A stretch of DNA of 64,000 nt from Gammaproteobacteria bacterium (GCA_024642505.1 JAHEAZ010000004.1:21841-85840), one strand, 5' to 3'. Numbered from the stretch's first letter, positions 7,787 to 17,744 are shown. Notes: generated by a model not told the origin, from the letters alone. Numbers and translations are program-made.

Positions 7787-9003
7787 TCTTGAGATTCCTC
7801 CACAGGCGAAGCCAGGCGTACATCCGCCCACACCAGTCGGTGATCCGACAGGGGAAATGGATAGGTCCCGACCAGCGCGAATGACGCTTCGGACGACTCG
7901 GGCCAGAACACGCCGGATTTCTCGATGGGCAGGTCGACCGACGGCAGCACATAGTCGAGCCGCAGGTTGCCCGCATTGCGATCGTCGAAGTCTGCGGTGT
8001 CAAGGGCCGGGTTGCCGGTCTGGCTCGTATTGACGCCGGCCTGCAGGCGCGCCTGCTCCACGCCGCCGCTGCTCCGCGGAACCGGTGAATCCTGCAGGCG
8101 AGGGTTTGCCAGCAACTCGCGGATCGCGCCGTGGCGCGAGTCGCCATCCACCGGGTCCGAGTTCAGGTCGCCCATGATCACGAACGAGGAGTCCGCCGGC
8201 AGGCCGCCCGCGCGACCGCTGTCATCGACCAGCCAGGCGGCATCGGGCTGCTCCAGGTACAGGGACCAGAAACGGATCTCGTCCGCGTTGCGCGCCCCAT
8301 TGCGATCCTCCGGCCCGTCGAAGGTCGGTGGAGTGGGGTGGCTCGCCAGTACGTGCACGACCCGCTCTCCGACACGAACCGGCACGTCCACATGATTCTT
8401 GGAGGACAGCCGCAGCACTGCCAGCGCCTCGGGCGAATACCAGTCCACGGGAATCAGTGCGCCGGGCATGTCCTTCCAGCGCAGCAGGCGGAACGTCCGG
8501 ATCAGCGCGGTGTCGATCGGGTAACGCGACAGGATTGCAAAGCCGTATTGACCAGGGAACTGGCCGAAACCGAATGCATCGCCGCCGTAGGCGCGCGAGC
8601 CTGGTCTGCTGCTCACCGTGCCGTCGAGATCCAGATCGAAACCCGAATGCACGCCGGTGTTGGTCAACGGCACGTAGGCATATGGGTAGTCGAGCGGCTG
8701 GTGTCCGTCCCGGCCGATCGCGAGAAAGTTCTGCCTGAACAACCGGATCGCCTCGCCGTCGCCATCCCAGTCGAACTCGTTCAGCAGCACGACGTCCGGC
8801 CGTAGGTCCTGCAGCACGGCAGCGGCAAGTCGTGCCTGGGTCATTTGCGGGTCGGTGAGGTCGTCTCGTAACTGGCCTGCGGCCTCGCGAAACATCGATA
8901 CGTTGAAGGTAGCAAAGCGAACGGTCGCGGCGGCTGCGGATGATTCTCCCATGGCGTCCCGAGCCCAGAACAGCATGATCATGACGATAACGAAACAGCG
9001 CAT
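7783..9003 (-). CDS. Secreted endonuclease/exonuclease/phosphatase family protein
   Basis: Predicted extracytoplasmic hydrolase of the EEP (DNase I-like) superfamily (406 aa). The ATG at 9003 starts a signal peptide (MRCFVIVMIMLFWARDAMG); the frame is open further upstream but into the promoter of the divergent gene. Family motifs are RFATFNVSMF, VVLLNEFDWDGDGE with the metal-binding Glu, IMGDLNSDPVDG, and the C-terminal DHRLVWADV with the catalytic Asp-His. Long acidic loops fit the large secreted EEP proteins that are often seen in marine bacteria. Whether the substrate is DNA, a phosphodiester or a phosphate ester cannot be told. It is coupled to the YffB-like gene and divergent from phhA. 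Confidence 0.83.
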   Translation of the reverse strand: MRCFVIVMIMLFWARDAMGESSAAAATVRFATFNVSMFREAAGQLRDDLTDPQMTQARLAAAVLQDLRPDVVLLNEFDWDGDGEAIRLFRQNFLAIGRDGHQPLDYPYAYVPLTNTGVHSGFDLDLDGTVSSRPGSRAYGGDAFGFGQFPGQYGFAILSRYPIDTALIRTFRLLRWKDMPGALIPVDWYSPEALAVLRLSSKNHVDVPVRVGERVVHVLASHPTPPTFDGPEDRNGARNADEIRFWSLYLEQPDAAWLVDDSGRAGGLPADSSFVIMGDLNSDPVDGDSRHGAIRELLANPRLQDSPVPRSSGGVEQARLQAGVNTSQTGNPALDTADFDDRNAGNLRLDYVLPSVDLPIEKSGVFWPESSEASFALVGTYPFPLSDHRLVWADVRLASPVEESQE

Positions 9004-9033
9004 GTCGTTAGTGTAGCCTTGTAGTGCAAGGGG

Positions 9034-9063
9034 TTGCCGGCCGGGTACGGGTGGGCATATATA
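9034..9063 (+). promoter_or_regulatory. Possible phhA promoter, near-leaderless
   Basis: TTGCCG (9034-9039) and TATATA (9058-9063) are separated by 18 bases, resembling -35 and -10 boxes. Transcription from here would start within a few bases of the phhA ATG at 9072, and no ribosome site is visible before that ATG, so the mRNA may be leaderless. Seen by eye only. Confidence 0.35.
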
Positions 9064-9071
9064 CTTGCCAG

Positions 9072-9998
9072 ATGACAACCCAATTCGACTACAGGCGCAT
9101 CCCGCCGATGCCACCAGAGGTCTACGTGGCGCCGCTCAGGAGGCCGGCCGGCCTCGCCGACGACTGGCTGGAGCCAGCCCAGCGCAGCTACGGTCGCGAG
9201 GAGCACCGCATCTGGGACGACCTCTACGCCCGCCAGATGAACCTGATGCCTGGCCACGCCTGCAAGGAGTTCATGCACGGGCTCGAGAAGCTTGATCTCG
9301 GCCAAGGCGGGGTGCCCGACTTCAACCAGATGAGCGAAGAGCTCAGCAAGCTAACGGGCTGGAGCGTGGTGCCGGTGCCCATGCTGATCCCCGACCATGT
9401 CTTCTACTATCACCTCGCCAACCGCCGCTTTCCGGCCGGCAACTTCATCCGCTCCAGGGACGAGTTTGACTACATCAAGGAGCCGGACGTCTTCCACGAC
9501 GTGTTCGGCCACGTGCCGCTGCTCACCAATCCGGTATTCGCGGACTACATGGAGGCCTACGGTAGGGCAGGGTGGAAGGCACTGAAGTACAACCGCCTCA
9601 AGGCGCTGTCGGCACTGTACTGGTACACGGTGGAGTTCGGCCTGATTCTCGAGGACGACCAGCTTCGCATCTATGGCGCCGGCATCCTGTCGGGGCCGAC
9701 CGAGACCGTATTCGCCCTGGAGGGCAGGTCACCCAACCGCATCCACCTGAACGTGGATCGCGTCATGCGTACCGACTACACGATCTCTGACCTGCAGGCG
9801 ACCTACTTCGTGATCGAGTCGTTCCGTGAGCTCTTCCACCTGACCGAGCAGCGCGGTTTCGAGCCCATCTACGAATCGCTCGCGCCCGCATTCCAGTATG
9901 CCAAGACCGCCGCGCTCGACACGGACCACATCTACCACCGTGGCACGCAGGAGTATGAACTTCGCGGCGGCCGCGGTTCGGGAGCCAGGCCGGTCTAG
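9072..9998 (+). CDS. phhA: Phenylalanine 4-monooxygenase
   Basis: Non-haem iron, pterin-dependent enzyme that hydroxylates phenylalanine to tyrosine, the first step of phenylalanine breakdown. The iron ligands are visible: His142 and His147 in DVFHDVFGHVP and Glu188 in YWYTVEFG, matching the order and spacing of bacterial PAH. FIRSRDEFDYIKEPD and SGPTETVFAL are further family blocks. Length (308 aa) fits bacterial PhhA, with no regulatory ACT domain. The ATG at 9072 starts MTTQFDYRRIPP; a longer frame to 9024 has no support. The pterin dehydratase phhB is not next to it. The convergent Lrp-family gene may regulate it. Confidence 0.94.
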   Translation: MTTQFDYRRIPPMPPEVYVAPLRRPAGLADDWLEPAQRSYGREEHRIWDDLYARQMNLMPGHACKEFMHGLEKLDLGQGGVPDFNQMSEELSKLTGWSVVPVPMLIPDHVFYYHLANRRFPAGNFIRSRDEFDYIKEPDVFHDVFGHVPLLTNPVFADYMEAYGRAGWKALKYNRLKALSALYWYTVEFGLILEDDQLRIYGAGILSGPTETVFALEGRSPNRIHLNVDRVMRTDYTISDLQATYFVIESFRELFHLTEQRGFEPIYESLAPAFQYAKTAALDTDHIYHRGTQEYELRGGRGSGARPV

Positions 9999-10002
9999 CA
10001 GA

Positions 10003-10029
10003 AGCCGAGACGATCGTCGTCGGTCGGCT
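10003..10029. terminator. Bidirectional hairpin between phhA and bkdR
   Basis: AGCCGA-GACGA (10003-10013) pairs with TCGTC-TCGGCT (10017-10021 and 10024-10029) with a two-base bulge, giving about 11 base pairs between two convergent genes. No long T run follows. Likely a shared terminator. Confidence 0.4.
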
Positions 10030-10059
10030 GGTGGCGCGCGGGCCGCGGCGTGGACCGGG

Positions 10060-10545
10060 CTAGTCCCGCGATAGCGGCAGCACGGTCGACTCCTTGATCA
10101 CCGTCACCGCGATCGAGGAGTTCACCGATTGCACGTTGGGGATCTTCGACAAGTGATCGAGGAAAAAGGCTTCGTACTCCTTCATGTCGCGGGTGACGAT
10201 GCGCAGACAGAAGTCCCACTCGCCGGTCAGCGTGTAGCAGTCGAGCACCTCGGGTCGGTCGCGAATCGCCTGGTCGAACTGCGCGATCGCGTCGCGTCCC
10301 TGAGTTGACAGGCGCACCTGCACGAACACCACGACATCGAGTCCGAGCTTGCTGCGATCGAGCAGTGCCACCCGCTGCTTGATGACACCGGACTGCTCGA
10401 GCTGCTGGATGCGTCGCCAGCAGGTGGTTGTGGACAGTCCGACTTGGCTTGCGACGTCGGCTGCGGACAATGAGCCGTCCCGCTGCAGGGCGTCGAGAAT
10501 GCCGCGGTCGATGCGATCGACTTCGACGTGCACTATTTTTTTCAC
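10060..10545 (-). CDS. bkdR: Lrp/AsnC-family transcriptional regulator, BkdR-like
   Basis: DNA-binding regulator (161 aa) with an N-terminal winged helix-turn-helix (VDRIDRGILDALQRDG, then SQVGLSTTTCWRRIQQLE) and a C-terminal RAM effector domain (VLDCYTLTGEWDFCLRI). It is divergent from the bkd operon; in Pseudomonas an Lrp homologue, BkdR, activates that operon in response to branched-chain amino acids, and the same arrangement here supports the name. The start is GTG at 10545. The intergenic region holds an 8-base inverted repeat (10548-10555 and 10601-10608) that may be its operator. It could also act on the neighbouring phhA. Confidence 0.82.
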   Translation of the reverse strand: MKKIVHVEVDRIDRGILDALQRDGSLSAADVASQVGLSTTTCWRRIQQLEQSGVIKQRVALLDRSKLGLDVVVFVQVRLSTQGRDAIAQFDQAIRDRPEVLDCYTLTGEWDFCLRIVTRDMKEYEAFFLDHLSKIPNVQSVNSSIAVTVIKESTVLPLSRD

Positions 10546-10547
10546 TA

Positions 10548-10608
10548 ATGTTGATCTTGGTTAACGGATATTGCGTATTTGTGCATGACAGTACGAAAAA
10601 ATCAACAT
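10548..10608. promoter_or_regulatory. Candidate BkdR operator (inverted ATGTTGAT ... ATCAACAT)
   Basis: Two perfect 8-base arms, 10548-10555 and 10601-10608, lie 45 bases apart in the 125-base divergent region between bkdR and the bkd operon. This local stretch is clearly richer in A and T than its surroundings. Spaced half-sites on one DNA face suit the multimeric Lrp proteins. A weak promoter for the rightward operon may overlap the right arm (TCAACA, 18 bases, TACGAT at 10626-10631). Confidence 0.4.
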
Positions 10609-10670
10609 CTCGAGGCCTCTGGACGTACGATATCGGCCATAAATCCGGCGAAAACCCATAGGCGATCCCG

Positions 10671-11909
10671 ATGAGACCTTCCCGCCTGCACATTCCGAAG
10701 CACCACTCTCGGCCGGGCGAGACGCCCGATTTCAGCTATCTCGAGCTGGCGCCCGCCGGCGCCACCCAGCGACCCGACATCAACACACGCGTGCGCGACA
10801 TGAACGGACTGGCCTTTGAGTTGGTGCGCGTCATCGATGACGGGCACACGGCTGTCGGTCCCTGGAACCCGCACCTCGATCCGCCGGAGCTGCAGGTAGG
10901 GCTCAGGCACATGATGCTGACCCGGGCTTTCGACGACCGCATGCAGCGCATGCAGCGGGCCGGCAAGACCTCCTTCTACATGCGCTCCCTGGGCGAGGAG
11001 GCGGTCGCGGTGGCGCAGGGCATGGCACTGCGGCCCACCGACATGTTGTTCCCGTCCTACCGGCAGCAAGGGCTGTACGTGGTCCGTGGCCGACCGCTGG
11101 TCGACCTGATGTGCCAGTTGCTGTCGAATACCCGCGACATGTGCAAGGGTCGCCAGCTGCCGATCATGTACCACTGGCGGGACGGCAATATCTTCTCGAT
11201 CTCCGGAAATCTCACGACGCAGTTCCCGCAGGCCGTCGGCTGGGCGATGGCGGCTGCAATCAAGGGCACCGACGACATCGCCGCGACCTGGATCGGCGAG
11301 GGCTCGAGCGCGGAGGCGGATTTCCATCACGCGATGTTGTTCGCGTCGGTCTACGAGGCGCCGGTGATCCTGAACGTGGTCAACAACCAGTGGGCGATCT
11401 CGACTTTCCAGGGCTTTGCCGGCGGCGAGCACCGGTCCTTCGCGGCGCGCGGACCGGGTTTCGGCATGGCGGGACTCCGGGTCGACGGTAACGATTTCCT
11501 GGCCGTGTACGCGGTTACGCGGTGGGCCGCCGAGCGCGCGCGCAACGGTTTCGGGCCGACCATCATCGAGCATGTCACCTATCGTGGCGCCGCGCACTCG
11601 ACCAGCGACGACCCGGCTCGCTATCGCCCGAAAGACGACTACGAACGCTGGCCGCTGGGCGATCCCGTTGAACGCCTGAAGAACCACCTGATCGACCTCG
11701 GCGAGTGGTCGGAGGAGCGCCACGCAGCGCTCGCGAAGGAAATGGACGAGCATGTCGTGGCCTCGTGGAAAGAGGCGGTGACCTATGGGACCCTGACCGA
11801 GGCGCCCAGGCTCGACGCGCACCTGATGTTCGAGGACGTGTTCAAGGAAATGCCCGAGCACCTGAAGAAGCAGGAAGCCGAGCTCAGGGCCGAACGGGCG
11901 GAGAAGTAG
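10671..11909 (+). CDS. bkdA1: Branched-chain 2-oxoacid dehydrogenase E1 alpha subunit
   Basis: Thiamine-diphosphate-dependent alpha subunit of the complex that oxidatively decarboxylates the keto acids of leucine, isoleucine and valine. The TPP motif starts at GEGSSAEADFHH (about residues 209-220) and ends at NVVNNQWAIS (about 235-244). The substrate-side blocks GKTSFYMRSLGEEA and FPSYRQQG, and the 412-aa length with an N-terminal extension, match BkdA1 rather than pyruvate dehydrogenase. First gene of a four-gene operon. The end (KKQEAELRAERAEK) is a charged helix as in the family. Confidence 0.93.
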   Translation: MRPSRLHIPKHHSRPGETPDFSYLELAPAGATQRPDINTRVRDMNGLAFELVRVIDDGHTAVGPWNPHLDPPELQVGLRHMMLTRAFDDRMQRMQRAGKTSFYMRSLGEEAVAVAQGMALRPTDMLFPSYRQQGLYVVRGRPLVDLMCQLLSNTRDMCKGRQLPIMYHWRDGNIFSISGNLTTQFPQAVGWAMAAAIKGTDDIAATWIGEGSSAEADFHHAMLFASVYEAPVILNVVNNQWAISTFQGFAGGEHRSFAARGPGFGMAGLRVDGNDFLAVYAVTRWAAERARNGFGPTIIEHVTYRGAAHSTSDDPARYRPKDDYERWPLGDPVERLKNHLIDLGEWSEERHAALAKEMDEHVVASWKEAVTYGTLTEAPRLDAHLMFEDVFKEMPEHLKKQEAELRAERAEK

Positions 11910-11913
11910 AGCC

Positions 11914-12933
11914 ATGGCACAGATGAACATGATCCAGGCGCTGAATTCGGCCATGGACATCATGCTGGGCCGCGATCCCGGCGTCGTCATCCTCGGCGAG
12001 GACGTGGGTTTCTTTGGCGGCGTGTTCCGCGTCACTGACGGCCTGCAGCGCAAGTACGGGGAACACCGCGTGCTCGATACGCCGATCGCGGAGGGTGGCA
12101 TCGTCGCCGCGGCCATCGGCATGGGCGTCAACGGCTTGAGGCCGGTTGCGGAGATCCAGTTCGCGGACTACATCTACCCCGCCTACGACCAGATCGTCAG
12201 CGAACTCGCGCGCCTGCGCTACCGGAGCGCGGGCGAGTTCTTCGCGCCGGTGACCATACGCACGCCCTGCGGCGGCGGCATCCGCGGCGGCCAGACGCAT
12301 TCGCAGAGCCCGGAGGGCGTGTTCGCCCACGTATCGGGCCTGAAGGTCGTCATGCCGTCGAACCCCTACGACGCCAAGGGACTGCTGATCTCGGCGATCG
12401 AGGACGATGACCCAGTCGTGTTCTTCGAGCCAAAGCGCATCTATAACGGTCCCTTCGACGGCGACCCGAACAAACCCGCCGTGCCCTGGAGCACGCACCC
12501 GAAGGGTGATGTTCCAGAGGGCTACTACACGGTGCCGATCGGCAAGTGCGACGTGGTGCGCGAGGGCGGCGATGTCACCATCGTCACCTATGGCACCATG
12601 GTGCACGTCTGCGAGGCGGCGGCGCGCTCGCTTGGCCTCGACGCCGAGATCATCGACGTGCGCACCATGGTGCCACTTGACGTCGAGACGCTGGTGAATT
12701 CCGTGCAGAAGACCGGCCGCTGCGTCGTTGCCCACGAGGCGACCCGATTCGGCGGCTATGGCGGCGAGCTCTCGGCCACCATCCAGGAGGAGTGCTTCTG
12801 GCACCTGGAGGCGCCGATCCTGCGTGTGGCTGGCTGGGATACGCCGTATCCTCATGCCTTCGAGTGGGAGTACTTTCCGGGCCAGGCACGCGTTGCCGCG
12901 GCGCTAAGGACCGTGATGGAGGCCGCCGCATGA
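11914..12933 (+). CDS. bkdA2: Branched-chain 2-oxoacid dehydrogenase E1 beta subunit
   Basis: Beta subunit of the E1 decarboxylase; it pairs with BkdA1 to form the active site. Visible family blocks: MIQALNSAMDIML at the start, VVILGEDVGFFGGVFR, EGGIVAAAIGMG, and EIQFADYIYPAYDQI, with VAHEATRFGGYGGE near the C-terminus. It starts four bases after bkdA1, and its TGA overlaps the E2 start by four bases (ATGA). Length 339 aa is normal. Confidence 0.94.
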   Translation: MAQMNMIQALNSAMDIMLGRDPGVVILGEDVGFFGGVFRVTDGLQRKYGEHRVLDTPIAEGGIVAAAIGMGVNGLRPVAEIQFADYIYPAYDQIVSELARLRYRSAGEFFAPVTIRTPCGGGIRGGQTHSQSPEGVFAHVSGLKVVMPSNPYDAKGLLISAIEDDDPVVFFEPKRIYNGPFDGDPNKPAVPWSTHPKGDVPEGYYTVPIGKCDVVREGGDVTIVTYGTMVHVCEAAARSLGLDAEIIDVRTMVPLDVETLVNSVQKTGRCVVAHEATRFGGYGGELSATIQEECFWHLEAPILRVAGWDTPYPHAFEWEYFPGQARVAAALRTVMEAAA

Positions 12934-14180
12934 GCCGCTTCGTCTTCAAGATGCCGGACCTTGGCGAAGGCACGGTCGAGGCAGAAGTCGTCGAATGGAA
13001 GGTCAGGGTTGGCGACGTGGTCCACGAGGACCAGGTCATCGCCGAGATCATGACCGACAAGGCTGCGGTCGAGGTGCCATCGCCGGTGAGCGGCACGGTC
13101 GTCTCGATGACTGGCGAGCCCGGCGAGATGATTGCGGTCGGCTCGGAGCTGATCGTGTTCGATACCTCGGCAGAGGTGCCGGCGAAGGCGGCAGCCGCCA
13201 GGGCACAGCCATCGGAAACCGTGAATGCTGCGGCAGCCCCTGCGGCCTCCGTCGTAGCCAGTGCGCCGGCGGTGCCGGCAGTCCCCGCGGCGGCAGTGGA
13301 GCCAGCCGGACGCGTGATGGCCTCGCCCGCAACCCGTCGCCGTGCTCGGGAGGCGGGCGTCGACCTGTCGCGGATCGCGGGCTCGGGACCTGGCGGGCGA
13401 ATCCAGCCGGCCGACCTCGATGTCCTGATCTCCGAGGGGACGGTTGCGACGCGGCACGGGGCGGCCAGGGTAGCCCGCTCCGGCACCGAGGAAATCAAGG
13501 TCATCGGCGTCAGGCGGGTCATCGCCCAGCGCATGAGCGAGTCCAAGCGCAACATTCCACACTTTGCCTACGTCGAGGAAGTCGACGTGACCGAGCTCGA
13601 GTCACTGCGCCAGCACATGAACGCCCAGCCGAAGGCGGGGCAGGCGAACCTGACCCTGCTGCCTTTCATCGTGGCGGCGCTGACGCGGGTGCTCGAGGAC
13701 TTCCCGCAGTGCAACGCACTTTACGACGAGACCCGTGGCGTGATCGTCCGACATCGTGCCATCAATGTCGGCGTCGCGACCCAGACTCCGGATGGCCTGA
13801 AAGTTCCGGTAGTCAGGAACGCCGAGGCCCTCAGCCTGTCGGAATTATCGGCGGAGATTCGCCGCGTCTCCGAGGCAGCGCGCGCCGGCAAGGCGAAGAA
13901 GGACGAGCTGTCCGGCTCGACCATCACCGTGACCAGCCTCGGCAAGCTCGGCGGCATCGTCTCCACGCCTGTCATCAATGCGCCCGAGGTGGCCATTGTG
14001 GGGGTCAACAAGGCCGTGGAGCGGCCGGTGGTACAAAATGGTGCCATCGCGATCCGGCGGATGATGAACTTGTCTTCTTCCTTCGATCATCGCTTCGTGG
14101 ACGGCTTCGATGCGGCCTCGATGATCCAGGCCCTGAAGGACCGCCTCGAACACCCCGCAACCATCTTCATCCAGGATTGA
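12930..14180 (+). CDS. bkdB: Dihydrolipoamide acyltransferase (E2) of the branched-chain 2-oxoacid dehydrogenase
   Basis: Core of the Bkd complex; it passes the acyl group from E1 to CoA. The ATG at 12930 overlaps the bkdA2 stop; the frame is open earlier but inside bkdA2. Domain order: one lipoyl domain (residues 1-76, lipoyl Lys44 in MTDKAAVEVP), an Ala/Pro-rich linker, a peripheral subunit-binding domain (ASPATRRRAREAG ... GSGPGGRI), and a catalytic domain ending with SSSFDHRFVDGFDAA, which supplies His387 and Asp391. Length 416 aa fits BkdB. No E3 gene lies nearby, so the complex presumably shares lipoamide dehydrogenase from elsewhere. Confidence 0.94.
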   Translation: MSRFVFKMPDLGEGTVEAEVVEWKVRVGDVVHEDQVIAEIMTDKAAVEVPSPVSGTVVSMTGEPGEMIAVGSELIVFDTSAEVPAKAAAARAQPSETVNAAAAPAASVVASAPAVPAVPAAAVEPAGRVMASPATRRRAREAGVDLSRIAGSGPGGRIQPADLDVLISEGTVATRHGAARVARSGTEEIKVIGVRRVIAQRMSESKRNIPHFAYVEEVDVTELESLRQHMNAQPKAGQANLTLLPFIVAALTRVLEDFPQCNALYDETRGVIVRHRAINVGVATQTPDGLKVPVVRNAEALSLSELSAEIRRVSEAARAGKAKKDELSGSTITVTSLGKLGGIVSTPVINAPEVAIVGVNKAVERPVVQNGAIAIRRMMNLSSSFDHRFVDGFDAASMIQALKDRLEHPATIFIQD

Positions 14181-14187
14181 TCAGACC

Positions 14188-15210
14188 ATGAGCGCCCAGC
14201 CACAGACCCAGACGACTCCGCGCCCCGCTTTCGGCAGTGTGCTGACCGACACGATGGCGGTGGCGACCTTCAGGAATGGCCAGTGGTCGGACCACGAGGT
14301 CAGGAAGACCGGCCCGATCGAGATCAGTCCGGCGGCGCATGTCCTGCATTATTCGAGCACCTGTTTTGAAGGCTTCAAGGCCTACAAGTGGGCGGATGGC
14401 AGCGTCAACGTGTTCCGCATGAGCAGTCACATCGAGCGGATGTGCCAGAGCGCACGTGCACTCGCGTTACCCGAGCCGGATGCGGACCAGCTGGAGACGA
14501 TGATCGCCACCGTGATCGACCGCGTCCGCGACCAGGTGCCGGATGCGCCGGGTGCGCTGTACATGCGGCCAATCCTTTTTGGCACGACACCCAATATCGG
14601 TGCCGCAGCCTCACCGCCGGGCGAATTGATGCTGATGGTGCTGGCCAGTCCGGTGTGGGACTATTTCTCGGGTGGCATGAAGCCGCTGAAGATCTACGTC
14701 GAGACCGAGGCCACGCGCTGCGCTTCGCACCTCGGCATGGTCAAGACCGGCGGCAATTACGCTGCCGCCATGGGTCCGACGCTTGCGGCCAAGAAGAAGT
14801 ACGGCGTTGACCAGGTGCTGTTCTGCCCGGGCGGGGAAGTGCAGGAGACCGGGGCCGCCAATTTCCTGCTGATTCGCCAGGGCAAGATCCTGACCCGCAG
14901 CCTCGACGCGACCTTCCTGCATGGGGTCACGCGCGATTCGCTGCTGCGTATCGCGCCGGCGATCGGCTATCAGGTCGAGGAGCGCGTGTTCACTGTCGAC
15001 GAGATGCTGGCGTGGGTAAAGGATGGCGAGGCGGCGCTGTCGGGCACGGCCGCGGTGCTCGCTGGCGTTGGTACGTTGGTGCGCGACGGCCGCGAGCACA
15101 AGGTGGGCAACGGTGACGTCGGACCGCACACCATGAAGCTTCGCGCCGCGCTGGTGGGCATCCAGCAGGGCGAAATCCCCGATACTCACGGCTGGCTGCA
15201 CAGAATCTAG
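14188..15210 (+). CDS. ilvE: Branched-chain amino acid aminotransferase
   Basis: PLP fold-type IV aminotransferase (340 aa) that interconverts leucine, isoleucine and valine with their keto acids, feeding the dehydrogenase encoded just upstream. It belongs to the longer, eukaryote-like subgroup: SSTCFEGFKAYKW, ALYMRPILFGT, and the PLP lysine in GMVKTGGNYAA (about Lys186), then EVQETGAANFLL. It begins seven bases after bkdB, so it is in the same operon, where a degradative role is likely although the enzyme is reversible. The next gene is convergent. Confidence 0.92.
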   Translation: MSAQPQTQTTPRPAFGSVLTDTMAVATFRNGQWSDHEVRKTGPIEISPAAHVLHYSSTCFEGFKAYKWADGSVNVFRMSSHIERMCQSARALALPEPDADQLETMIATVIDRVRDQVPDAPGALYMRPILFGTTPNIGAAASPPGELMLMVLASPVWDYFSGGMKPLKIYVETEATRCASHLGMVKTGGNYAAAMGPTLAAKKKYGVDQVLFCPGGEVQETGAANFLLIRQGKILTRSLDATFLHGVTRDSLLRIAPAIGYQVEERVFTVDEMLAWVKDGEAALSGTAAVLAGVGTLVRDGREHKVGNGDVGPHTMKLRAALVGIQQGEIPDTHGWLHRI

Positions 15211-15231
15211 AAAGGGAACAGTCGCAATTTC

Positions 15232-16395
<1,164 letters not shown>

Positions 16396-16502
16396 GGGCC
16401 TGTGACGTTTTTCCCGGATATGGCTGGCGCCAGGCTCCCATTGTCGCCGACAATGTCCGGACTTTGTAGGCCTTTTGAGCCTCGCCCGCCAGGTAATTCC
16501 AG

Positions 16503-17675
16503 ATGAAGGACCGGACCCGCGTCATTCACCAGCCCGTGGCCAAAATGTCTGCGGACAACCGGCCGCTGGTCGCACCGATCTACCAGTCGGTGAAGTTCGA
16601 GATGGATGGCATCGATGAGATGCTGCGGGCCTTCCGCGGCGAAAGGCCCGGCTACTTCTACACGCGCACATCGAATCCGACCAACCGGCAACTGGAAGAT
16701 CTCCTGGCCGGCATGCAGGGCCGCGAGGATTGCATCGTCTCCGCTTCCGGGGTGGCCGCCATCAGCAGTTGCCTGTTGTCGCTGTGCAAGTCGGGCGATC
16801 ACATCCTGTCCTTCGTTGAATCCTACGGGCCGACCCGATACCTGATCAGGCGCCTGCTGGCCAAGTACGGCGTCGAACATACGATGCTGTCGATCGAGGA
16901 CGATGAAGGCATTGAACGGGTACTGCACGAGCGGCCGACCCGACTGGTGTTCTTCGAGAGCCCGACCAACCCGGTGAACAAGATTGCGGATGTCGAGCGT
17001 ATCTGTGCCGCTGCGCGCGCCGCCGGGGCGCTGTCGGTGATGGACAATACATTTGCCGGGTTCCACAACCATGGCCAGTACGAAGTGGACCTGTTCCTGC
17101 ACAGCCTGACCAAGTACGCCTCGGGCCATAGCGACGTCATGGGCGGGGCGATCATTGGTAGTCGCGCACTGGTCCAGTCGATGCGTCAGGATGCCTCGAC
17201 GCTCGGGCCGGTGCTTGATCCGCACGCCGCCTTCCTGATCCTGCGCGGCATGAAAACCTACTTCCTGCGCTACGACGCGCAGGCAGCGGCGGCGATGACG
17301 ATCGCCAGCTGGCTCGAGGCTCACCCGGCGGTCGCGCGGGTACACCATCCGGGCCTGCCGAGCCATCCCCGGCACGAGCTGGCCCGTCGGCAGATGCGGG
17401 AGTTCGGCACCATGATCGCCTTCGACCTGAAGGGTGGCATGGACGAAGCTCGTGTCGTTGTAGAGGGCCTGGAGCTGTTCGCAATAACCGCGAGCCTCGG
17501 TTCGGTCGAGTCACTGGTCATGCCGCCGCACTTCATGCAGCCGAAAGACTTTACCGCAGAGCAGCTGAGCATCAGTGGGGTGACGAAGACTACGATCCGG
17601 CTATCAATCGGGGCCGAGGATCCGGACGATCTCATTGCCGACCTGCAGCAGGCCTTCGCAGGGATTCAGGTATAG
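16503..17675 (+). CDS. Cys/Met metabolism PLP-dependent enzyme (trans-sulfuration family)
   Basis: Fold-type I PLP enzyme (390 aa) of the cystathionine gamma-synthase / methionine gamma-lyase family. Motifs: PGYFYTRTSNPTNRQLE, the PLP-binding ASGVAAISSCL, VFFESPTNPVNKIAD, the PLP lysine in SLTKYASGHSDVMGG (about Lys204), and SLGSVESLVMPPH near the end. These blocks are shared by synthases and lyases, so the reaction (gamma-elimination, beta-elimination or sulfhydrylation) cannot be assigned. It sits next to amino-acid catabolic genes, which leans toward a lyase. The ATG has no strong ribosome site. It is divergent from the acyl-CoA dehydrogenase. Confidence 0.83.
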   Translation: MKDRTRVIHQPVAKMSADNRPLVAPIYQSVKFEMDGIDEMLRAFRGERPGYFYTRTSNPTNRQLEDLLAGMQGREDCIVSASGVAAISSCLLSLCKSGDHILSFVESYGPTRYLIRRLLAKYGVEHTMLSIEDDEGIERVLHERPTRLVFFESPTNPVNKIADVERICAAARAAGALSVMDNTFAGFHNHGQYEVDLFLHSLTKYASGHSDVMGGAIIGSRALVQSMRQDASTLGPVLDPHAAFLILRGMKTYFLRYDAQAAAAMTIASWLEAHPAVARVHHPGLPSHPRHELARRQMREFGTMIAFDLKGGMDEARVVVEGLELFAITASLGSVESLVMPPHFMQPKDFTAEQLSISGVTKTTIRLSIGAEDPDDLIADLQQAFAGIQV

Positions 17676-17685
17676 GAGGTTCCGG

Positions 17686-17744
17686 GCAGAAGACGGGTCA
17701 GTCCCACTTTCTGCAGTGCCAATGAGGGTAGCTATCCCCTCATT
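17686..17744. terminator. Two hairpins between convergent genes; first resembles the dispersed repeat
   Basis: GCAGAA (17686-17691) pairs with TTCTGC (17709-17714) around GACGGGTCAGTCCCAC, a GGG...CCC palindrome that resembles the repeat at 5157 and 6394 in degenerate form. Immediately after, AATGAGGG (17721-17728) pairs perfectly with CCCTCATT (17737-17744) around an 8-base loop. The second hairpin abuts the aceK stop and is a good bidirectional terminator candidate. Confidence 0.55.

Noticed and set aside
10602-12131. 509-codon frame opposite the bkd E1 genes
   Set aside because: Shadow of strongly matching E1 alpha and beta sequences; no family features of its own.
15205-15231. AAAGGGAACAGTCGCAATTTCC between ilvE and the acyl-CoA dehydrogenase as another copy of the palindromic repeat
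   Set aside because: Only one arm resembles the repeat and there is no matching inverted arm.
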